DNA of 64,000 nucleotides from G963663775 sp963664255. GTDB lineage: Bacteria; Bacillota; Clostridia; Oscillospirales; Butyricicoccaceae. Where the stretch lies: positions 62,001 through 126,000 of the forward strand of contig OY760938.1 of the NCBI GenBank assembly GCA_963664255.1. The letters are read 5' to 3'. The notes under the pieces are model-generated. The model was given only the letters and a program-made list of their open reading frames with translations, did not search any database and had not been told where the DNA came from. A program made the position numbers and the translations under genes. Below, in pieces: positions 24,636 through 31,135 of this stretch. Position 1 is the stretch's first letter, and each line of letters opens with the position of its first letter.

Positions 24636-24664
24636 AGAATAACATTTTGAGAACGATCAGTCAA
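24636..24664 (-). promoter_or_regulatory. tetR promoter with overlapping operator
   Basis: On the minus strand TTGACT (complement of 24659-24664), a 17-bp spacer, TATTCT (complement of 24636-24641). The plus strand GAGAACGATCAGTCAA (24649-24664) overlaps the -35 and the spacer and matches the operator at 23777, indicating autoregulation. Confidence 0.65.
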
Positions 24665-25030
24665 GAATTATTTATTTGGTCTGAACACTCTTTTCGAACT
24701 AGACCCGGATGAACGGAAAATACCGGTCATCCTCTAGCTCTCGTTTGGAAACCTTAAAATAAACACCCGTGTTACGCTTGTCTTGCACACCAGACCTTCC
24801 TTGTTACTCATTTAAGTTTAGTTCCATGTATCGCCATATTAGCTAGATACATTTTTTCGTGACGATCGTCACGCCCACAAGTCAGTCAGTTCTAAACTCA
24901 CTCTCCTGCCCGCATGGCTGCGGCTATTTTCATAGCAAATACTATTGGCACGATTGAGAGAAGATAGCAATTAAAATGCTTAGAATCAGATTCGTTACTC
25001 TTGTGAACGCTTTGCACATTGTACTCTTCA
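24665..25030. other. Intergenic region with a perfect 16-bp palindrome
   Basis: I find no gene. A minus-strand frame ending MKIAAAMRAGE overlaps the MerR gene and is not convincing. CGTGACGATCGTCACG (24858-24873) is perfectly self-complementary with no loop, more like a protein-binding site than a terminator; the adjacent T-run lies on the wrong side for a minus-strand terminator. Confidence 0.5.
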
Positions 25031-25471
25031 TCACGATTGGTGCTGCAGATACTTGTGATATTCCGCAGGAACGCTCTCCGGCTGTATATCATCATGGATC
25101 GCACAGGTACCCGCTTCCTTCGCTGTTTCATAATACCAGCACTTATACTCGAGCATATCGATCATTTCCTGCATTTCTTGCATTTTATGAATCATCGCAT
25201 CCCGCTGCGAGCGAATGATGGCCAAACGCTCATCGATTCTGGAGTCACCCTCCATGCAATAGTCCATAAAATACTTGATATCCTTGATTGGCATGCCTGT
25301 TTTTTTCAAGCATTCGATCATTTGCAACCATGACAAGGCATTCTCATCAAAAATACGAATCCCGCCACCAGAGCGTTCTAGGAATGGCAGCAACCCTTCC
25401 TTATCATAGTATCTTAGGGTAGAAGCCGTCACATTCATTTTTTTCGCTGTTTCACCAACTGTATAGGTCAT
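25031..25471 (-). CDS. MerR-family transcriptional regulator
   Basis: A 146-residue activator. The N-terminal winged helix is typical (YTVGETAKKMNVTASTLRYYDKEGLLPF, then SWLQMIECLKKTGMPIKDIKYFMDYC), followed by a coiled-coil dimer helix (DERLAIIRSQRDAMIHKMQEM). Its C-terminal part lacks the cysteine pattern of metal sensors, so it fits the group that senses stress or small organic molecules. GGAGG is 6 bp before the chosen ATG. It is divergent from an alpha/beta hydrolase gene, with a classic MerR-type promoter between. Confidence 0.9.
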   Translation of the reverse strand: MTYTVGETAKKMNVTASTLRYYDKEGLLPFLERSGGGIRIFDENALSWLQMIECLKKTGMPIKDIKYFMDYCMEGDSRIDERLAIIRSQRDAMIHKMQEMQEMIDMLEYKCWYYETAKEAGTCAIHDDIQPESVPAEYHKYLQHQS

Positions 25472-25514
25472 TCGCATCCTCCAGAAACTTTTAGAAATTT
25501 TTTCGAAAAACGTA

Positions 25515-25545
25515 TTGACTTAAACTTAGCTTTAAGTTGTAGAAT
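25515..25545 (+). promoter_or_regulatory. MerR-activated promoter (19-bp spacer with dyad)
   Basis: TTGACT (25515-25520) and TAGAAT (25540-25545) are separated by 19 bp. The dyad ACTTAAA-CTTAGC-TTTAAGT (25518-25537) fills the spacer. The overlong spacer plus dyad is the hallmark of promoters that MerR proteins activate by DNA distortion (established). It drives the hydrolase gene at 25590. Confidence 0.8.
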
Positions 25546-25589
25546 GATTTTATCATGAACAATCTGATAATGCAATGGAGGATTTTTAG

Positions 25590-26549
25590 ATGAGCAAAAA
25601 CAGCCATAGAACTTTTATTCTCAGCGAAAAGGTAACCTTACAGACGGTTTCTTTCAAAAACAGATACGGAATTACCGTTTCGGCCGATCTGTATTTATCA
25701 AAGGATATGGATACATCCAAGCAATATCCTGCAATCATCGTCGGCACACCTTACGGTGGGGTCAAGGAGCAAGGCGCAGGCATCTATGCCCAGACAATGG
25801 CGGAGCGCGGCTTTGTGGCGATCGCGTTTGACGAATCCTATAACGGAGAAAGCAGCGGGAATCCGAGGCGAGTCTCATCCCCGGATATTTTTGCAGAAGA
25901 TTTCAGTGCAGCGGTGGACTACATCGGCACTCGTCCCTTTGTGGATCGCAACAAAATCGGCGTGATCGGCATTTGCGGCAGCGGCGGCTTTGCCTGCACA
26001 GTTGCCCAGGTTGACCGTCGCATCAAAGCGGTCGCTACTGTGAGTATGTACGACATGAGCAGAGTGATGCGCAACGGCTGGATGGACAGCATGACCGATC
26101 AGCAGCGCGACCAAATGCTCGACCAGCTTGGTGAGCAGCGTTGGAGCGATTTCAAAAGCGAAAATCCGGAACTAACGCCTACCTTCCCCACCGAACCTCT
26201 CGACGTCGTTCCCGAAGGTTTAGACCCCATTTCCAGCGAGTTTTTCGGCTACTATGCAACGAAGCGCGGATTTCACCCCAACTCTGTAGGCGCATTTACC
26301 AAGACAAGTGCAATGGCATTTATGAATTTTCCACTCATGAACTACATCAAATCCATCTCTCCCAGACCGATTTTGTTCATCATCGGTGAACATGCGCACT
26401 CCCGCTATTTCAGCAAAACTGCGTTTGAAACAGCCGCTGAGCCGAAAGAGCTGTATGTGGTGCCTAACGCCGGTCATGTTGACCTCTATGATCGGGTCGA
26501 TTTGATTCTGTTCGATAAACTGGAGTCTTTTTTCACAGAAAATCTGTAA
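25590..26549 (+). CDS. Alpha/beta hydrolase
   Basis: A 319-residue hydrolase with an N-terminal strand region (RYGITVSADLYLSKD), oxyanion segment GTPYGGVKEQGAGIYAQ, the elbow GICGSGGFA carrying the nucleophilic Ser, and a late His in NAGHVDLYD. Related proteins (YcjY-like) act on small esters or acyl compounds; the substrate is unknown. GGAGG lies 9 bp upstream of ATG. It is controlled from the MerR-type promoter and followed by a truncated carboxymuconolactone decarboxylase gene, so the original operon had at least two enzymes. Confidence 0.85.
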   Translation: MSKNSHRTFILSEKVTLQTVSFKNRYGITVSADLYLSKDMDTSKQYPAIIVGTPYGGVKEQGAGIYAQTMAERGFVAIAFDESYNGESSGNPRRVSSPDIFAEDFSAAVDYIGTRPFVDRNKIGVIGICGSGGFACTVAQVDRRIKAVATVSMYDMSRVMRNGWMDSMTDQQRDQMLDQLGEQRWSDFKSENPELTPTFPTEPLDVVPEGLDPISSEFFGYYATKRGFHPNSVGAFTKTSAMAFMNFPLMNYIKSISPRPILFIIGEHAHSRYFSKTAFETAAEPKELYVVPNAGHVDLYDRVDLILFDKLESFFTENL

Positions 26550-26566
26550 ACAAGGAGTAAGATCAG

Positions 26567-26794
26567 ATGAAAAAACAAACCGCAAGGCGGAATGCCCTTG
26601 GCGCATTTGCGCCTAAATTTGCGCAGCTGAATGATGATGTACTGTTTGACGAGGTGTGGTCACGGGAGGACAAGCTCTCCATCCGCGACCGCAGCATCGT
26701 CACCGTCACCTGCCTAATGGCGAAAGGGCTGTATCAATGCTGCGCCCTTTCCCGGCATGAAGCGGCATTACGCTCTACGCTGCAGAAGATGTGA
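26567..26794 (+). pseudogene. Truncated carboxymuconolactone decarboxylase family gene
   Basis: The 75-residue frame starts with a proper ribosome site (AAGGAGTAAG) and matches the CMD/AhpD-like family for about 56 residues: RNALGAFAPKFAQLNDDVLFDEVW, then REDKLSIRDRSIVTVTCLMAKGLY. After that the sequence no longer fits: the family continues with the helix that holds the catalytic Cys-x-x-Cys or its equivalent, and here an unrelated stretch runs to a stop. A recombination junction near 26733-26757 is the simplest explanation. Confidence 0.65.
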
Positions 26795-27069
26795 TGTACA
26801 CCCTGTTTGAGCTTGATGAGCATTACGCCCTTCGTTTGCAGGAAGCAAGTACTGGTGATGATCCCAGCGAAAAGCATATGAGTGTTAGCTTCTCCTCTCG
26901 CCTGCTGGATGACTTTATGAAGGAGTGGCTGCTCCGTAAACAAGAACTGTCTAACGGCATCATCACCCATGAAGAGTACATGGAGTGGAAAGTCAACTGG
27001 CCCCGCACTGCGGATGGCTGCGGCAAGCACCAGCCGAGTATTCCTTGGCGTAAAAATATAGAGAAATAA
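26794..27069 (+). pseudogene. 5'-truncated hypothetical mobile-element gene
   Basis: A 91-residue frame from ATG 26794, overlapping the previous stop (TGATG). The sequence runs MYTLFELDEHYALRLQEAS, then SFSSRLLDDFMKEWLLRKQELSNGIITHEEYMEWKVNWP and ends with a basic tail. It resembles small hypothetical proteins of clostridial conjugative elements, from memory only. In the same frame the homology seems to begin further upstream (SGITLYAAEDV from 26761), just after an in-frame TGA, so its 5' end is probably missing. There is no ribosome site in front of the ATG. It is followed by a strong terminator. Confidence 0.45.
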
Positions 27070-27112
27070 AAAAATCTCCACAGACCCATATAGGTCCGTG
27101 GAGATTTTTTAA
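27068..27112. terminator. Bidirectional terminator near the island edge
   Basis: AAAAAATCTCCAC (27068-27080 region) pairs with GTGGAGATTTTTT (27098-27110), with an inner GACC/GGTC separated by an A/C mismatch. It can stop readthrough from either side, including from guaA. Confidence 0.8.
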
Positions 27113-27193
27113 TCTATCTTTACGAATGTGTGAATACCCTTTCGATAATCATTAGTATCAAAACAGTATCACAAGCGAATATTTGAACGCTGG

Positions 27194-27214
27194 AACCCTT
27201 GATTTATAAGGGTT
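27194..27214. repeat. Palindrome next to the guaA att site
   Basis: AACCCTT-GATTTAT-AAGGGTT lies 18 bp downstream of the guaA stop. It resembles the palindromic CCTT...AAGG block next to the second att copy at 19497-19539, as expected if both bind the same integrase. It could also act as a weak guaA terminator. Confidence 0.4.
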
Positions 27215-27231
27215 TTCAGCCATTCAGCATA

Positions 27232-27243
27232 TCATTCCCACTC
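27232..27243 (-). other. Putative att site at the guaA 3' end
   Basis: GAGTGGGAATGA on the minus strand, the last four codons of guaA (Glu-Trp-Glu-stop). It pairs with the copy at 19545-19556 as an imperfect direct repeat flanking 7.7 kb of accessory DNA. Confidence 0.55.
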
Positions 27244-28773
27244 AATCGTAGCAGGTGGCTTACTTGTAATGTCATATACAACGCGGTTAATATAGCTGAC
27301 TTCGTTAACGATGCGGACACTGATTTTATCCAGAATTTCATATGGAATCCGTGCCCAATCAGCAGTCATAAAGTCTGTTGTTGTGACCCCACGCAACGCC
27401 AATGTGTAGTCATACGTACGTCCATCACCCATGACACCAACTGAACGCATATCTGTAATCACCGCAAAATATTGGTTTATGCTGCGGTCAAGACCTGCAA
27501 GCGCAATTTCTTCACGGAAAATTGCATCTGCCTCGCGCAGAATGGAAAGCTTATCTTCCGTCACTTCGCCGATGACACGAATGCCCAAACCAGGACCTGG
27601 GAAGGGTTGTCTCCAAACCAAATTTTCAGGCAATCCCAATTCCAATCCCAGTTGACGCACCTCGTCTTTAAAAAGCATACGCAACGGCTCAATCAATTCT
27701 TCAAAATCTACAACATCCGGCAATCCGCCAACATTATGATGACTTTTGATAACTGCACTGTCCCCTAAACCAGATTCAATTACGTCAGGATAGATAGTGC
27801 CTTGTACCAGAAAATCTACCTTCCCAATGTTCTTTGCCTCATCTTCAAATACACGGATGAATTCTTCACCAATGATTTTCCGCTTTGCTTCCGGCTCAGA
27901 AACGCCTTTTAATCGATTTAGAAAACGTTGCTGTGCTTTTGCATGAACAAAGTGCGCATCAAAGCGGGTGCTAAAAGCTTCTTCAACCTCAACGCCTTCA
28001 TTTTTGCGCATCAAACCATTGTCAACAAAAACGCACGTCAGCTGCTTGCCAACGGCGCGACTGAGCAATGCCGCAGCGACACTAGAGTCTACACCACCGG
28101 ATAACGCACAAAGCACTTTTCCTGCGCCAACTTTTTCACGGATTTCTTGCAACTGGTGTTCAATATAACGCCCCATCGTCCAATCACCGGTACAACCGCA
28201 GACATCAAATAAGAAATGTCCTAACATTTCAGAGCCGCGCGGAGTATGGTTGACTTCTGGATGAAACTGCACGCCATACCATTTGTTTTCGGCATATTCC
28301 ATGGCTGCTGTGGGACAAGTCGATGTTGTTGCGGTAACGCGGAAGCCATTGGGCACTTGAGAGATGAAATCTGTATGACTCATCCAACAGGTTTCTTGTG
28401 GATTCATGTCAGAAAACAACAGGCTGGATTGCTCCAGAGACACCATTGTCTTTCCATATTCACTTTTTTCTGCGGCATTTGAAACCACCCCACCCAAAAG
28501 GTGTGCCATTAATTGACAACCATAACAAATGCCTAAAATCGGAATTCCTAAATCGAAAATACCTTTATCACAGCGTGGAGATTCTTCGCCGTATACACTA
28601 TTGGGGCCACCGGTGAAAATAATGCCAGATGGTGCCAAGGCACGTATTTCATCTAAGGAAGTTTTATAGGATTTTACTTCACAATAGACATGGTGTTCTC
28701 GCACACGCCGCGCGATGAGCTGATTATATTGACCGCCGAAATCTAATACCAGAATAAGTTGATGTTTTTGCAT
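27232..28773 (-). CDS. guaA: GMP synthase (glutamine-hydrolysing)
   Basis: Converts XMP to GMP with ATP and glutamine. The 513-residue protein has the class I amidotransferase domain with nucleophile Cys83 in GICYGCQ and the FHPEV histidine, the ATP pyrophosphatase domain with ALSGGVDSSVAA, and the C-terminal dimerisation domain ending KPPATIEWE. It is complete despite the putative island at its 3' end, as expected when integration restores the gene. GAGGGAG precedes the ATG and a sigma-A promoter lies 35 bp further up. I found no purine riboswitch in the short leader. Confidence 0.97.
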   Translation of the reverse strand: MQKHQLILVLDFGGQYNQLIARRVREHHVYCEVKSYKTSLDEIRALAPSGIIFTGGPNSVYGEESPRCDKGIFDLGIPILGICYGCQLMAHLLGGVVSNAAEKSEYGKTMVSLEQSSLLFSDMNPQETCWMSHTDFISQVPNGFRVTATTSTCPTAAMEYAENKWYGVQFHPEVNHTPRGSEMLGHFLFDVCGCTGDWTMGRYIEHQLQEIREKVGAGKVLCALSGGVDSSVAAALLSRAVGKQLTCVFVDNGLMRKNEGVEVEEAFSTRFDAHFVHAKAQQRFLNRLKGVSEPEAKRKIIGEEFIRVFEDEAKNIGKVDFLVQGTIYPDVIESGLGDSAVIKSHHNVGGLPDVVDFEELIEPLRMLFKDEVRQLGLELGLPENLVWRQPFPGPGLGIRVIGEVTEDKLSILREADAIFREEIALAGLDRSINQYFAVITDMRSVGVMGDGRTYDYTLALRGVTTTDFMTADWARIPYEILDKISVRIVNEVSYINRVVYDITSKPPATIEWE

Positions 28774-28807
28774 GGAATCTCCCTCTCACAAACATTTTAA
28801 TATTAAA

Positions 28808-28836
28808 ATTATGCCACAGATAAACGCATACGGCAA
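28808..28836 (-). promoter_or_regulatory. Sigma-A promoter for guaA
   Basis: On the minus strand TTGCCG (complement of 28831-28836), 17 bp, CATAAT (complement of 28808-28813). Confidence 0.55.
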
Positions 28837-28934
28837 GCTTTTTTACAGATATATTTTATTTAATCCTTTGGCGAATAAATTCTAACAAATTGCTTAAAAT
28901 AAGGTCAAGCGATAAATGGAAAGGATGGCTTAAA

Positions 28935-29909
28935 ATGAAAAGAAAAAACAAAGTTTCTTTGCGCGGGTTGATTTGCATGGCACTTATGTTTCCCGTCATT
29001 GGATTATCAATTCCCGCTGCATTTGGTGCATGGTTCTCTCATATATCCACTGAAAACTCCTTTCAAGCGGTTGTAGCCACTTGTAATGCACCAGTTGCAT
29101 TAGATGTAGCAGGTGAAACATTTTGTGGGGTTTATATTGAAATTCCATTGTCTGCAACAGATGCAGATGGTGATGCGGTGGTATTCAAACTGATTGATGC
29201 ACCACGTCTTGGTTCGGCAACAATCGAAGAAAATATTTTAAAATATACACCGTTTCAAAAAACTGGTACGGATAAATTCACGTACAGTGCGATTGATACC
29301 GCTGGAAACACTTCAGAACCCGCACAAATTAAAATTAAAATTCGAAAAAATACGGCAAAAATCACGTATGCAGATATGGGAAACAACCCAAACCAATATG
29401 CTGCCATTTGCTTATCACAAAATGGGGTAGTGACAGGTGAAAAAATTGGCACCTCCTATTTCTTTCATCCATCTGAAACGGTTACAAGAAGTGAATTTAT
29501 TGCAATGGCATCCGCAATTTCACATTTGCCCATTACAGAAACGGCACAAACGGATTTTATCGATGATGCAGGCATATCGCCTTGGGCAAAGCCCTATATC
29601 AGCGCTGCTGCGGAAAGCGGATTGGTCAGCGGTTATATAACTGCTGCAGGAACAGCAGAAATTCGAGGTGAAAATCCGATTACTGATGCAGAAGCTTGCG
29701 TAATTATCAATAATATGTTGAGTGAAAATTTTGATGTATCTACACCTGTTGCGGCATTGGCAGAAACCAGTGTACCTGTATGGGCAGCAACTGCAACAGC
29801 TCGATTAGAAGCAACAAATATTCTAGCTACTGCACCTTCTAATATAAAAATTAGTAAAGAAACCGCTTGTGAAATGCTGTATGAAGCCATGCTGCTTCTG
29901 GAATCTTAA
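28935..29909 (+). CDS. Secreted SLH-domain surface protein with Ig/cadherin-like domain
   Basis: A 324-residue exported protein. Residues 1-32 form a signal peptide (basic start KRKNK, hydrophobic core ICMALMFPVIGLS, then AAFGAWF). Residues about 45-138 form a cadherin/Big-type beta-sandwich (LSATDADGDAVVFKLIDAP, TDKFTYSAIDTAGNTSEPAQI). The rest holds SLH-type repeats (FHPSETVTRSEFIAMASAI; DFIDDAGISPWAKPYISAAAESGLVSGY; ENPITDAEACVIINNML) that anchor proteins to secondary wall polymers. ATG 28935 was chosen over ATG 28890 because AAAGGA lies upstream and the signal peptide then starts normally. It stands alone, divergent from guaA. Confidence 0.82.
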   Translation: MKRKNKVSLRGLICMALMFPVIGLSIPAAFGAWFSHISTENSFQAVVATCNAPVALDVAGETFCGVYIEIPLSATDADGDAVVFKLIDAPRLGSATIEENILKYTPFQKTGTDKFTYSAIDTAGNTSEPAQIKIKIRKNTAKITYADMGNNPNQYAAICLSQNGVVTGEKIGTSYFFHPSETVTRSEFIAMASAISHLPITETAQTDFIDDAGISPWAKPYISAAAESGLVSGYITAAGTAEIRGENPITDAEACVIINNMLSENFDVSTPVAALAETSVPVWAATATARLEATNILATAPSNIKISKETACEMLYEAMLLLES

Positions 29910-30281
29910 GAAATAGCTGAATCGCACTGTAAGCACCTGTAGTCCAAACGGCGAATGGACAAAACAGGCATATCGATTCCATTATGCGGCATTGAAAAAA
30001 CAGGTATAATACCAGGTGTTGCAGCTGCATTCATAAACGAGAGCTGGTGAATTTGAGAAAGCTTTTTTCCAGACAAGACAAAAAGACGCCGGAATATAAG
30101 GTGAACACATTTGTGCGAGAAAATCCCCTTGGGGGGCTTGGTGTATTCCAAGGATTTTTAACGCCATATGGCAGGAAAGGTTTCTTAAATACGACTGTTT
30201 GGCTTTATGAATACAGGTTCTTATATAGAATCACCCAATGACAATCAAAAGTGTGATAGCAGGTTACTTTCTTTGTCTAAC

Positions 30282-30320
30282 ATATGAAGCCCTCTCGGCA
30301 AAGTCGAGGGGGCTTCATAT
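30282..30320. repeat. 16-bp-stem hairpin
   Basis: The arms 30282-30297 and 30305-30320 pair along all 16 positions (one G-U) around a 7-nt loop. No U-tract follows on either side; a TATAAT box starts directly after it. Confidence 0.6.
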
Positions 30321-30343
30321 TATAATACAGTTGTCATGACAAC
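30321..30343 (+). promoter_or_regulatory. TATAAT box with perfect 14-bp operator palindrome
   Basis: TATAAT (30321-30326) is followed by GTTGTCATGACAAC (30330-30343), perfectly self-complementary and similar in form to operators of GntR-family repressors. It would cover the transcription start. I see no good -35; the region upstream is the large hairpin. Confidence 0.45.
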
Positions 30344-30362
30344 TATTGTGCAGGGAGATTTT

Positions 30363-30494
30363 ATGGAATTTAAATTAGGTGATGTCGGCGTTTGTCAAGA
30401 TAGTTGTCGCATTCCACCCAAATATGTATATGCGCTACTCGATCAAAACACATCTGTAAGTGGTAAACTAAAGTACAGGGTTTTCAGCCAGTAG
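30363..30494 (+). pseudogene. Short ORF behind the operator, probably a truncated gene
   Basis: ATG 30363, with CAGGGAG upstream, opens a 43-residue frame beginning MEFKLGDVGVCQDSC and continuing RIPPKYVYALLDQ before running into the IS21-like relic. A proper promoter-operator and ribosome site in front of so short a frame suggest the 5' end of a gene whose remainder was lost. I do not recognise the protein. Confidence 0.35.
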
Positions 30495-30854
30495 AAGTAC
30501 CGACTTTCTCGCCACAAAGTGCAGAGTATTTTGCCAACAACTACATAGTTTCCAGCCAGATGATACAATGGGAGCACTGGATGGAGGCTGCGAGAGTATT
30601 CGAGCTTGAGTGCCGCGCAGGTCTGCGACTGGCTGAAGGAACGCTACAGCACCTCCTTCCGTGAGCGGACAGTCTGCCGCTATGTGAAAGCACTTCGCGA
30701 GGAGTATGTCCTGCGTAAAAAGCCGAGTCCGCGAGATTATGAAGCGATGCCGGAGCTGCCGATGGGACAGCAGCTGCAGGTGCATTTCGGTGAGAAATGG
30801 ATGAAAGCCGTGGTGCTGACCCAGAAAGCAAAGGCAAGATGGAAAGCATGGTGA
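30480..30854 (+). pseudogene. IS21-family transposase (IstA-like) fragment
   Basis: The plus-strand frame from about 30603 reads SAAQVCDWLKERYSTSFRERT, then VCRYVKALREEYVLRKKPSPRDYEAMPELPMGQQLQVHFGEKWMKAVV. This matches the middle of IS21 IstA, where the family has PELPMG-x-Q-x-QVDFG. The catalytic Asp of VDFG is His here. A frameshift near 30603 separates it from upstream residues (MIQWEHWMEAARVF), both ends are missing, and no IstB follows. It is a dead remnant. Confidence 0.65.
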
Positions 30855-30935
30855 AGTACATAAAGGGCAATTTTCTTGTGCCGTTATATCGATAAACTGT
30901 GGGAAAAATAAATCTAAAAAATTTTGAAATTAATA

Positions 30936-30964
30936 TTGACAATGCGACAAAAATAGACTATTAT
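30936..30964 (+). promoter_or_regulatory. Sigma-A promoter for the leader ORF-metY-cysK unit
   Basis: TTGACA (30936-30941), a 17-bp spacer and TATTAT (30959-30964). Transcription should start near 30971. Confidence 0.75.
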
Positions 30965-30976
30965 TCTATACATACT

Positions 30977-30999
30977 AATCATATAGAAATAGTATGATT
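30977..30999. promoter_or_regulatory. Candidate operator downstream of the metY promoter
   Basis: AATCATA-tagaaatag-TATGATT: 7-bp inverted arms around a 9-bp centre, directly after the expected start site. The position suits a repressor of sulfur genes. I cannot tell which; a CymR-like Rrf2 regulator is one guess. Confidence 0.45.
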
Positions 31000-31019
31000 T
31001 AGAAAGGCTTGTGATACAT

Positions 31020-31094
31020 ATGTGTTTGAGAAGAAGATTCTGTTTGAAAAAAGAGCATCGAATGTGTCCATGTACTGCTCCAACAAGAAAATAA
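31020..31094 (+). CDS. Cysteine-rich leader peptide (24 aa) upstream of metY
   Basis: ATG 31020 to TAA 31092-31094 encodes 24 residues: MCLRRRFCLKKEHRM then CPCTAPTRK. Four of the 24 are Cys and eight are Arg or Lys. AAAGG (31003-31007) lies 12 bp upstream. It falls between the promoter and metY, 41 nt before the metY start, in the position of a leader peptide sensing cysteine supply. I see no intrinsic terminator after it, so control would have to act by translation, Rho or mRNA stability (inference). Confidence 0.5.
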   Translation: MCLRRRFCLKKEHRMCPCTAPTRK

Positions 31095-31135
31095 TATTTT
31101 TGATAGATTTCATAAAACGATAAGGAATGATAAAA

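Larger units (their letters stand above)
29910..30362. other. Scarred intergenic region
   Basis: I find no convincing gene. A frame at 30047-30241 starts with GTG, lacks a ribosome site and has no recognisable sequence. Structures seen are a weak hairpin with AAATCC/GGATTT arms near 30121-30159, a segment TATGAATACAGGTTCT (30207-30222) that resembles one end of the 90-bp repeat at 53836, a 16-bp-stem hairpin at 30282-30320, and the operator-like palindrome at 30330. Confidence 0.5.

Noticed and set aside
24898..25131. 77-codon minus-strand frame ending MKIAAAMRAGE
   Set aside because: It overlaps the well-supported MerR gene and has no start context.
28774..28934. Purine riboswitch upstream of guaA
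   Set aside because: The leader after the promoter is only about 30 nt and no purine-aptamer core is present.
30047..30241. 64-codon GTG-started frame
   Set aside because: No ribosome site; it spans a hairpin and a dispersed-repeat-like segment.
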